This document shows, one piece after another, positions 29,063 to 37,084 of a DNA stretch of 64,000 bases. Positions within the stretch are counted from its first letter, which is position 1, and each line of letters starts with the position of its first letter. Source of the DNA: Plasmodiophora brassicae (lineage: Eukaryota > Endomyxa: Phytomyxea > Phytomyxea > Plasmodiophorida). The translations under genes and the position numbers were made by a program. Below the pieces are notes generated by a model. It saw only the letters and a program-made list of their open reading frames with translations. It did no database searches and was not told where the DNA came from. The stretch is taken from contig CP145416.1 of the NCBI GenBank assembly GCA_036867785.1, positions 868,001-932,000 on the forward strand. Direction: 5' to 3'.

Positions 29063-30805
29063 TTATCGCAGCATGCCCAGAGCCCGGAAGCGTTCGAGCA
29101 GGTGCCGGGCTCGATCGCTGGCGACGAACGCGGCCAGGGCGCTGGCGACGCGTTCCCCGACGCCCTTGACCTCGCGTAGCTCATGGGCGGGCGCCCGCAG
29201 CAGGCGCTCGCCGGACTGCCCAAAGTGGTCCAACAGGCGACGGGCCACGGTCCGCCCGACGCCGTCGATGCCCAGGCTGGTGACCAGCCCCAGCTGGTCG
29301 ACACGTGCTCGGACCATCTCGATCGACGCGATCGCCCCCGCCGCCTTCTTCGTGTCCCAACGCGGCAACGCGACCAGGTCGGATTGCCGCAGGTCGAACA
29401 GGTCGGGGATGTCTCGGATCAGGCCGACGTCGACCAGCTGCCTGATGGCGGATTCGCCCAGGCCTCGAACATCCAGCGCGTTCTTGCTGACCGCGTAGAC
29501 GAGGCGCGCCACCACGACCGATGGGCAATGCGGGTCCACACACCAGGCGTCCGGTTCGCCGTCCTCGAACCGAAGCTTCGACCGGCGCGTGCACGGGCAC
29601 ACGTCGAACACGTCGTCCCGGTCCGCTCTGGGCCCAACCGGTTCGACGCGAACCACATGCGGGATGACGTCACCAGACCGCTGGATACGAACGACGTCGC
29701 CTTGTTGCACGATGCCGAACTGCAGGACGTGCCTGGCGTTGTGCAACGTCGCCCGGCTGACGACGACGCCCCCCAGTGTCACCGGCCGCACGATCGCCAC
29801 GGGCGTCACCTTGCCCGTTCGCCCAACGCTCAGCTCGATCCGCTCCAGGATCGATTTCGCCTGCAGCGCGTCGAACTTGAACGCGAGCGCCCAACGCGGT
29901 GCACGCGCCGTACTGCCCAGAAGCAGCCGGGCCTCCGACTCGTCTACCTTGACGACGACGCCGTCGCTCTCGTACGGGAAGGTGGCGCGCGACGCTTGCA
30001 GGTCGTGGATGGCGGCCGCGACCTGGTCCGGTGTCTGGCAGGGCACCAGGCCGGTGTCGACGGTGAACCCGAGCGACTTGAGCAACGACATGTCCTCGAC
30101 GTGCGATCGCGGCGTTCCACCCGAGGTCAACAGCTGGTAGCAGATCAGGTCGATAGACGACGACGCGCGGCCGTTCAGCTTCCGTCGCAGAAGGCCGGCC
30201 ACCTGATTCCTCAGCGGGCCCGTCGCTGCTGACGACCCGATCGGCATGACGGCTTCGCCTCGAACCTCGAACGCCACGTTCATGTCGTTCCGGACGTGGA
30301 CGGGCAGGTTGCGGGCGGCGCGACGAACGGCATCGGTGACATCGTCGCCGAATTCGCCATCACCTCGGGAGATGGCTCGCCGGAAACGCCCATGCCGGTC
30401 GTATCGTAGCGCGATGGCCATGCCGTCGTACTTGCGCTCAACGGTCCAGGCCGACGGTGCGGTCTGCTCCAGGAAGGCGTGCACGTCAGCGAGGCGTGTC
30501 ACGCTGCGCAGCGATAACATGGGGGACGAATGGGCGACGGGTTCATGCGATTCGGGCGGAGCGCCGACGCGGTCGGTCGGTGAGGTCGGCGAGCGCAGGC
30601 TCGGGAAACGGGCTTCCAGGTGCGCCAGTTCGGCCATGGCCACGTCGAACTCGGCATCGCTGGCCAGCGGGTCCTCGCCGCCATAGTACGCCTGGCTGCA
30701 GCGTGCCAGCCAGTCGCGAAGCTCGGCAACGCGAACCGCTGGATCGTGGGCCTGCGAGAATCGCCGCCGCCGGCCCACATGCAGGCGTAGAAGTCGGCGC
30801 AGCAT
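29063..30805 (-). CDS. ligA: bacterial-type NAD+-dependent DNA ligase (LigA)
   Basis: An intronless 580-residue frame that seals nicks using NAD+. Domain Ia is reduced (YYGGEDPLASDAEFD). The nucleotidyltransferase follows: VERKYDGMAIAL (adenylated Lys, KxDG), SRGDGEFGDDVT, FEVRGEAVM, LRNQVAGLLR, YESDGVVVKVD and PRWALAFKFD. Next come an OB fold (VGRTGKVTPVAIV), an atypical Cys cluster (CPCTRR...WCVDPHCP) and helix-hairpin-helix repeats (LDVRGLGESAIRQL, LGIDGVGRTVARRL, LREVKGVGERVASAL). It stops after the HhH region, so the usual C-terminal BRCT domain is missing. The first ~20 residues (MLRRLLRLHVGRRRRFSQAH) look like an organelle leader. Nuclear genomes normally use ATP ligases, so bacterial or organellar ancestry is likely. 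Neighbours and base composition argue against contamination. Confidence 0.9.
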   Translation of the reverse strand: MLRRLLRLHVGRRRRFSQAHDPAVRVAELRDWLARCSQAYYGGEDPLASDAEFDVAMAELAHLEARFPSLRSPTSPTDRVGAPPESHEPVAHSSPMLSLRSVTRLADVHAFLEQTAPSAWTVERKYDGMAIALRYDRHGRFRRAISRGDGEFGDDVTDAVRRAARNLPVHVRNDMNVAFEVRGEAVMPIGSSAATGPLRNQVAGLLRRKLNGRASSSIDLICYQLLTSGGTPRSHVEDMSLLKSLGFTVDTGLVPCQTPDQVAAAIHDLQASRATFPYESDGVVVKVDESEARLLLGSTARAPRWALAFKFDALQAKSILERIELSVGRTGKVTPVAIVRPVTLGGVVVSRATLHNARHVLQFGIVQQGDVVRIQRSGDVIPHVVRVEPVGPRADRDDVFDVCPCTRRSKLRFEDGEPDAWCVDPHCPSVVVARLVYAVSKNALDVRGLGESAIRQLVDVGLIRDIPDLFDLRQSDLVALPRWDTKKAAGAIASIEMVRARVDQLGLVTSLGIDGVGRTVARRLLDHFGQSGERLLRAPAHELREVKGVGERVASALAAFVASDRARHLLERFRALGMLR

Positions 30806-31278
30806 GCCAGCACCGACCTCTTATTATGGCTGTCGCTGGCAGACGGCGGCCGGCGACCGGATTGCGACATCGGGTATACGCATGTACGCCTGAGCGAAAG
30901 GGTCCGTCGAACGCAGGCGGCAACAGTGGCACATGTGGGCGGCGTGACGCGACACACCATGATTTGGCCCAGTCACACAGGACGTGTGTGAGTCACCGCA
31001 AAGGTTACGTGACCTGATTGACGCTCATGCGGCAGCGCCATTCTTGATTATACCTGACAAACGCAATCGCGCACACGTGAGAACACTCTGCTGTCGAACC
31101 GCCGCAGGGACACGGCATCTGGCTTGCACGTGCACGCCACAGACGCGCGCCCGCCCCCTCTACGATGATCGTACCGTCGGTTCAGCGTGTTGACACCGCG
31201 ACAGCTGTCCAGCTGCAGTATATGATCACCAGCAGCAGCTGTCAATGTCTACCCTGCTCGAAACGACTGAGTCCCGCG
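30806..31278. other. intergenic between DNA ligase and NFID-motif gene 1
   Basis: About 470 bases with divergent genes on either side. It contains TGAGTCA at 30989-30995. The frame of the downstream gene is open from 31165, but I see nothing there that looks coded. Confidence 0.4.
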
Positions 31279-31551
31279 ATGGGAACGACGCGCATGCCTG
31301 TTTCTTACCCTCACCCGAACTACGAAGTCGCAGTGCCCACGTACTGGACCGGAATGCCCCACGTGCAGTACGGGGCGGAGGACCTTGCTCACCATGCTGC
31401 TGCATGGTCGCATGCTCCACAACCGACAATACGAATGGCCGTTCAGGAGCCCCAGCCGAAACCGCGCCGACCCGCGAACACACCAAAGCGTGCATACTTT
31501 CGTCGCTCAAACTTCATCGACGCCAAGATCAAAGCCTTGCAAGATGAGTAA
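31279..31551 (+). CDS. small protein with C-terminal RxNFIDxxI motif (copy 1)
   Basis: 90 residues, intronless. The first two-thirds are rich in Pro, His, Tyr and Ala (HPNYEVAVPTYWTGMPHVQY, HHAAAWSHAPQP). The end is basic: KPRRPANTPKRAYFRRSNFI followed by DAKIKALQDE. The KR..xR.NFID...I pattern recurs at the end of the protein at 32703-33125, at the same distance from the stop. No signal peptide is seen. Family not recognised. An ATG at 31294 is an alternative start. Confidence 0.5.
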   Translation: MGTTRMPVSYPHPNYEVAVPTYWTGMPHVQYGAEDLAHHAAAWSHAPQPTIRMAVQEPQPKPRRPANTPKRAYFRRSNFIDAKIKALQDE

Positions 31552-31594
31552 GCTAGGGGGTTGTCTATAAAAATGATCGGAGTGTAAAATAACG

Positions 31595-32221
31595 TCACGG
31601 GACTTTGACTCGTCCGTTCGAGAAGAATCGGCGATGGATAAACGGCACGACGACAACCAGCGCCAGGCCCAGCGTAATGACAATGAACGCGATGACGCCC
31701 ACGACATCCGCTGGGATGACGTGAAAGTACATTGGCATTACAACTGGGGGGAGGGCACTTAGTCAGCTGACAGAAACGCCGTCCACGTAACACGAGACGG
31801 ACTAATGTCAAAGGGGACGGGGCGTTCTCGATGCGATGGGTTGACGGGGACGCCATGATATCGCGCGGTCAGACTGACCTCGGCATCTGCCACACCATCG
31901 CCGGTCGTGAACACAGATTTGTCCACGTCGAGCAGCCTTCTCTTCGCACGCCTCATCGACACACGTACGTCAAAAACGACGGGATACTGTCAACCATCAG
32001 GGCACTGCCGGCCGTCACGGCGCGAGCAATTCGCAAACCGTTGCCGGATGTGACACCCGGGCCTCGTACGTCGTCCGCGGGCGCAGCCCTCGAACGGTGA
32101 CCCGGATCTCCCTCCCGGGAACGACCTCCATTCGTCGCCCGACGCCGGCGACCAGCTCGCCGGCCTGCTCGCCGTCTGCCGCCGCCATTGCCCACAGCAC
32201 CAGCACGGCCACGCCCAACAT
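31595..32221 (-). CDS. small type I membrane protein
   Basis: Three exons (32039-32221, 31803-31986, 31595-31743; introns 52 and 59 nt; phases consistent) give 171 residues. A signal peptide (MLGVAVLVLWAMAAADG) is followed by a lumenal part with beta-strand character (REIRVTVRGLRPRTTYEARV, YPVVFDVRVSM, RPVPFDI) and one helix near the C-terminus (VVGVIAFIVITLGLALVVVP) before IHRRFFSNGRVKVP. The layout resembles ER-resident accessory subunits with an Ig-like lumenal domain, but I cannot assign a family. The antisense strand overlaps no other coding unit. The 3' end converges on the NFID gene 1 stop (43 bases). Confidence 0.6.
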
Positions 32222-32702
32222 CGGGCCACCCGCCAAAATAGAGAATGAGCTGCAGTCGCCACATGCCGCCGCCGCCGCCGCTGCTGCCACCTGACAGTGA
32301 CCTGACCTGACCTGACACTCATCACCGCCATTCAACAACGCGATCTCTCGTCTTGACAGGTCGGCATCCTGTGCAACGAGGCCACGGTGGAGGGTGCCAG
32401 GCCATGCCGGTGGGTGCAAAGTGCACCCCCCGTGTCACACTGCCCCAGCGAGCGTGACGTCACGGGCCGCTGCTTTCGTGTGCGGCGATGCTGATGCTGC
32501 TGCTCGTCGTCACGCTGGCGTCATTGCTACAGAGCATTAACCGCGAGTGTTCGCCTCAGTTGAGTCACCCGATGTCGTCGCGAGATATTTGCATGGTGGA
32601 CCAGGCCGCGCGGTTCTGGGGCGACGCACTCATAACGCATTACACCGAACTGACGGTACATCGATCATCGAATTACGCGGCCGGCACCCCCGGACGAATT
32701 CA
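32222..32702. other. divergent region upstream of NFID-motif gene 2
   Basis: Contains TGAGTCA at 32561-32567. A 73-codon plus-strand frame (32488-32709) begins MLMLLLVVTLASLLQSINRE, which looks like a signal peptide. It could be a small secreted protein or a first exon, but nothing else supports it. Confidence 0.3.
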
Positions 32703-33125
32703 ATGCTGACCATCCCGAGTTGCCAACGTATTCACGACGCTAGCAGCGCCCATCGCATCTTGCAAACCATTGCCACCAGCTGTCGCTGTCGGGTCTGCAC
32801 GGGCAGCCCGCCTTCCCCGACGTCGCTGCCAGCGAGCCCGCCCGCCTCCCGAACGATGCACGCGGTATCGGCCCCGTCCTCGCCTGCGTACCACCCATCG
32901 GCTACAATAATGGGCCCGTCGTACGCTCAGGCGGCGATCATCCAACAGTTCCCACCGGTGCGGATCACGCGCGCCAACCTCGTGTACAGCGATCCACTTG
33001 CGATCGAGGCCGCCTATGGCATCGTGCCGACGAAGCGCGCATCGACGAAGCGCCCCAACTTCATCGACAAACGAATCAACGCCGAGGTGATGAAGGCGAT
33101 GACCGGGGGCGGCGGCAGGCTGTAG
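32703..33125 (+). CDS. small protein with C-terminal RxNFIDxxI motif (copy 2)
   Basis: 140 residues from the ATG at 32703, or 89 from the ATG at 32856 (closer in size to copy 1). The C-terminal half reads SYAQAAIIQQFPPVRITRAN, then TKRASTKRPNFIDKRINAEV and a Met/Lys/Gly tail. The TKR..xKRPNFID.RI block matches copy 1. Together the two define a small paralogous pair 1 kb apart with a conserved basic tail, possibly a nucleic-acid or partner-binding motif (inference). Family not recognised. Confidence 0.45.
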   Translation: MLTIPSCQRIHDASSAHRILQTIATSCRCRVCTGSPPSPTSLPASPPASRTMHAVSAPSSPAYHPSATIMGPSYAQAAIIQQFPPVRITRANLVYSDPLAIEAAYGIVPTKRASTKRPNFIDKRINAEVMKAMTGGGGRL

Positions 33126-33288
33126 GAGGGGGCCCCCGCCGATGCCCCTGGGTTGTATAGTAGGCTATCACTAAAGTTTGTGTGCACAACGTAACCCGTT
33201 GCAGCGATTGTGTGTACGTACCCCCGAAATTAACGTGGAATGCAACACGGCACCCGCCTGGTTGAGGAGCAGGGTGTGTAGGCGGATG

Positions 33289-34086
33289 TCAGTCTTGTTG
33301 ATGGTCGCGCGGGTCGGTCGGGCACGACGACGCGCCATGCGCCTCGCTGCCACACTGGCTGCACACGTGCGGGAAGGAACACCTTCGGGCGCTGAACCGA
33401 CAGCCTTGCCTCATATTATAGAAGGCGCAGACGTTGGGCGACGAGCGCGCGCGTTTCGCCCTGCTGTTCTGGAACCGGCCGACCAGCGTGGCGACCGTCC
33501 CGTCCCATCGTATGTCGATGCGGTCGTCGATGGCGCTCAGCGATCGGACCAGGTCGGACAGCAGCGAGTGCCCGCACCGGTTGATTGTCCTGCCGAATCG
33601 GCGCCGGTAGGCGTCGGGCAGGAGGCAGAGCGCGATCTCATGCGTCTGGGCGCGCTCCAGCAGCTGGACGAACTGGTCGGCAATCGTGCGCAGCATCGAC
33701 GACGACGACGACGACGACCGATGGTCGAACACGACGGACGGTTCCGCCTGCGCTGTCGACGAATCGCCCTGGCCGGCATCAATGCCGGCCTCCCGCGCCT
33801 GCTCGACGGAGAGATACACGACCTGCGCCCGGTTGTCCGCAGTGACCTGCTTCAGGACGGCCGACAGCAACGCGTTCGACGCCCTGTGCGCCTGGGCGAT
33901 CTCATCGATGACGGCGTACGCCTGCCGCAGGCGCGCCTGCAGCTGGGCGACGGCCTCGCAGCAGCGATGGTCGTCGAGCGGCGTGATTTCGACCATCGGC
34001 CCGACGGCGGCGGCGGCGGCGCGGCGGACGACAGACCGATTTGCTGCAGCCTGCGGACCTGGCGGCCCGACTGGGACACTCATCAT
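33289..34086 (-). CDS. CCCH + CCHC zinc-finger protein
   Basis: Intronless, 265 residues. A helical, Ala/Gln-rich middle (AVAQLQARLRQAYAVIDEIA) and a Ser tract (HRSSSSSSSML) precede RFGRTINRCGHSLLSDLV. The C-terminus has two zinc modules. One is CCCH type, VCAFYNMRQGCRFSARRCSF followed by PH (C-x8-C-x6-C-x3-H). The other is an exact CCHC knuckle, CSQCGSEAHGASSC (C-x2-C-x4-H-x4-C). Both modules usually bind RNA, so a post-transcriptional role is likely. The frame is open to 34134, but only GTG is available there; tandem ATGs lie at 34086 and 34083. Confidence 0.65.
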   Translation of the reverse strand: MMSVPVGPPGPQAAANRSVVRRAAAAAVGPMVEITPLDDHRCCEAVAQLQARLRQAYAVIDEIAQAHRASNALLSAVLKQVTADNRAQVVYLSVEQAREAGIDAGQGDSSTAQAEPSVVFDHRSSSSSSSMLRTIADQFVQLLERAQTHEIALCLLPDAYRRRFGRTINRCGHSLLSDLVRSLSAIDDRIDIRWDGTVATLVGRFQNSRAKRARSSPNVCAFYNMRQGCRFSARRCSFPHVCSQCGSEAHGASSCPTDPRDHQQD

Positions 34087-34284
34087 CTCACGCCGCCGCC
34101 CCGCCCCGCCCCGCCCCGGGCCCTGGCCGCCCACGGCCTATTGCGAACTGCAACACGAGCCGAGTCACGGGGGGTTACTGTACCCTGCGCAGCTGCAGCA
34201 ACGCGCGCCCAGTCAGTCAACAGGGGAACAACGTTGTGCGAAGCAGAGCAGGGCAGCGGCGCACGCGGCGGAGTTCGCCATTCA

Positions 34285-35522
34285 ATGTGCGATGGGCGGC
34301 GGCATCGCCAGGTCGTCGCGGTCGTCGCCCGATGGTACCTGCCTGTGGTGCTCGTGCTGGCCATGGTCGTCGGGGTGTCGTGGCCGGCTCCCGGGGCGTT
34401 CCTGGCCAGGACGCCGACGGAGAGCGTCGCTGTACGATTGGCGGCCGTGCGGCGTGTGCCCCCATCTGATGCCCGCCGGTTCAGATCGTCGCACTGTTCT
34501 TCCTGGCTGGCCTGGAGCTTCATCTGGAGAACGTACGAGCGCTTGTGTCGCTGTGGCCGGCGTCGCTGTTTGGGGTCGTGTCGATCCTGCTCATCACGCC
34601 GCTCATTGCGCTGCTTGTTCGCTTCCTGCCGGTCAACGAGTTTGTCGGTCTAGGAATAACGTCGTTCGCTGTGGCGCCCACGACGGTCAGCTCAGGTTGG
34701 TGCGCACAGACGGAGACCCGATTAGCGACCCCCGGGGTGTGCTCATCCCTCAATAGGCGTTGTCCTTGTCGCGCAAGGGCATGGCAACGTGACACTAGGG
34801 TTGCTGCTGACAGTCGCGACGAACCTGCTGTGGTACGTGGATGCGCCTGTCGCTAAGCTGTTCCTCGTTCTCATTGCATGTTTAGTGTCGTCACGATTCC
34901 GTTCCTGCTGCCGTGGATCCTGGCCTCGCAGGCTCGTGCGCAGAAGGTGACGGCGAACCTGGAACCGATCCCTGTGCTCATCCAGCTTCTTTACCTGGTT
35001 CTGTTGCCTCTCGTCGTCGGCCAAGTCGTGCTAAGGGCAATCGCTGTCGTCCGTCGGCAGGTCCAGCGGCGTCGCGTCGCCCTGAAGTTGATTTCAAGCA
35101 CGTTGCTGATATTGTTGCCGTGGATGAAGGTGTCCTCGTCCGTCAACAGCTTGTTTCAGTTGTCAGGGTACGAGATCCTTTGGGCAGCTCTTGCTGTGAT
35201 TGCTATGCACGCCGTCTTCCTTGCATTCCACGCGGTCGTTGCGTCTGCGACTCGGATGCCCAGAGACATTGCTCGGGCGATCGTCATCATGTGTTCACAG
35301 AAGACTCTTACCGTGTCCTTTGCTATACTGGCAACGGTGCCTTCACGTGACGCTGGTATCGCCGCGATCCCGATCGTACTCGGGCATCTATCGCAAATCC
35401 TGGCCGATGCGTTCCTCGTTGCACACTGGGAGACCCGTGATGCCAAGGAGGAACGGAAACTCGACAACCATGGTGAACGTAGCCCAGAGGGCGTCCCTCT
35501 CGAGAGTAGTGATACCATATAG
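34285..35522 (+). CDS. SLC10A7/BASS-like sodium-bile acid family carrier
   Basis: Exons 34285-34425, 34485-34695, 34757-34832 and 34886-35522 join with introns of 50-61 nt into 354 residues. It has the PSE/SBF-like pattern of about ten helices: WYLPVVLVLAMVVGVSWPAP, IVALFFLAGLELHLENV, PASLFGVVSILLITPLIALL, GITSFAVAPTTVSSG, TLGLLLTVATNLL, IQLLYLVLLPLVVGQVVL and CSQKTLTVSFAILATVP. The last recalls the CSTHKSLTLG block of SLC10A7, a Golgi/plasma-membrane protein implicated in calcium handling and glycosylation. The substrate here is unknown. A soluble acidic tail follows. Confidence 0.75.
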
Positions 35523-35909
35523 ACATCGACATTGTTTTTGATTCCGAGGTGTGTGCCCAGGGTATCGGGCGTTGCAGAAGAAATTCAACGTGAAACAATC
35601 AGCGTGATTTGCGTTACTGTGGGGCAGGCCCCAACGAGCGCTCGTCACTTGCCGTCTGGGCAGGACCGCCGGACCCCCCAAAAGTGACCGTTTTCAACGA
35701 CCCCGCTTATGGGACCACTGGGCTGGGCCCTCCGTCCATCACTCGCGCGCGACATCCACTATGATGCCATGCATACCGGAGGTATTGGCGGTGATGGTCG
35801 GCGGTCCTCCCCGAGAACGACCCTGGCCTTCTTCGCAAATTCGAACCGGCCCTGCGCTTCGAGTCCGAGGTTGCGCAGGCGCGCGCGGTCGATCTAGTGC
35901 GAGCTGCAC
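35523..35909. other. intergenic upstream of the Suc/Fer gene
   Basis: About 390 bases. A 62-codon frame at 35709-35897 lacks any recognisable feature. No gene called. Confidence 0.4.
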
Positions 35910-36883
35910 ATGGACACGGTCATGAAGGGCCTCGTCGGAGCGCTGGCCGCGATTGCGCCAGTGGCCGCCCGTCTGCAGCGTTCGCGCTGCGCGTCAACGG
36001 CAGTCGGGTTCGACAGAGCGGAAATGGATTCCGAGGCCAAGATGGAGTTCAAGCCATACGGCCTGCACATCATGGTCGGCAGCGGAGCGCCGTCTACGTG
36101 GCCGTCGAACTGGGATACGACCGACACCGGGAAGGCATTCGTGGCAGCGGCGAAAGGCGTCAAGAGCGATGTCAAGGTGAAGGTCACCGCTTGCGACGCT
36201 CCCGTCGGGCATGTCTTCGTGTTTCCGGCCAGTGTGCGGTACGAGTTCCAGTCGAACCCCACTAGTACGGACGCAACGCGTATCCTGCGAGTCCATGCCA
36301 GCAAGGAGGCGAATGAAGGGACGTTGCTGCCGAAGTGCAGCCCGGTTGGGTCAGTGACGACCGTTCCGTCTCCTGTCCTACGCGGTGCTGAGTGCGCCCG
36401 TCTGTGTATACAGGCCGATGATTTTCGTTTGCTCGCATGCTGCCCGGGACGCCCGGTGTGGGGCCTGCGTTAGTACTCGTCGAAACGCAACTCTGATGAC
36501 CGTCGCTCTGAACGCGATTCTTAGGGCCCCGTCCTGGTGAACACGTTTCGTGAAGAGATCGCGTCGTTACGATTGGCCGCCGATGTATTTGCCTGCTCCC
36601 ATATAGGTAGCCTGGGAAGGTCGTTGCTCTAGGTAGATATCGTGGACTAACGGTGCCCATTCCAGGTGGGCACAAGTACGCGGGCAATGCTATTATTTTC
36701 GCTGCTCGTGACCGCCAGAGCAGAGGCGACTGGTTCGGTTACGTCAAGCCTGACCGCGTAAGGACGATACTGAGGTACACGTTGGAGGGCGAGAGCGACC
36801 TCAAATCGGACCCTGTAATTCAAGGGACATGGCGCGGCTGTGTGGACTGCGAAGACATCGAAGACCTAGCAAGAAGCACATAG
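35910..36883 (+). CDS. Suc/Fer-like (Apd1/Aim32-type) thioredoxin-fold ferredoxin
   Basis: Four exons (35910-36349, 36414-36468, 36525-36606, 36666-36883) give 264 residues. The N-terminal leader (MDTVMKGLVGALAAIAPVAA) may target an organelle. Family blocks follow: FKPYGLHIMVGSG, VGHVFVFPASVRYEF, PMIFVCSHAARDARCGACGP, VFACSHIGGHKYAGNAIIF and RGDWFGYVKPD. The ARCGACG Cys pair plus the SHIGGH histidine are the residues that coordinate the 2Fe-2S cluster in Apd1 and Aim32. Those yeast proteins act in redox-active drug sensitivity and mitochondrial thiol quality control. The role here is inferred from family. The tail ends with CVDCEDIEDLARST. Confidence 0.8.
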
Positions 36884-37084
36884 TCGACCTGCCCACGTTT
36901 CCCTGCACACTCGACTGTAATACAGATCCCTTGCCGAGTACGAGCAATCCGCATAACCGCGTTTTATCAATCAATGACGCCGGATCAGGGACCTGTCGCG
37001 AGTTTAGATGCCCGAGCTCCCATGCATGTATTTCTCCACTACAGAACGATACGTCAGTCGGTGCCGGGATAGATCAAGTTCAAA

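Noticed and set aside
29063-30805. Bacterial contamination as the source of the LigA gene
   Set aside because: It sits between eukaryotic-type genes without any visible composition break, and its N-terminus looks like an organelle leader.
33178-34284. Long plus-strand open frame (491 codons) ending at 34653
   Set aside because: Most of it is antisense to the CCCH/CCHC gene; only the part from 34285 matches the carrier family.
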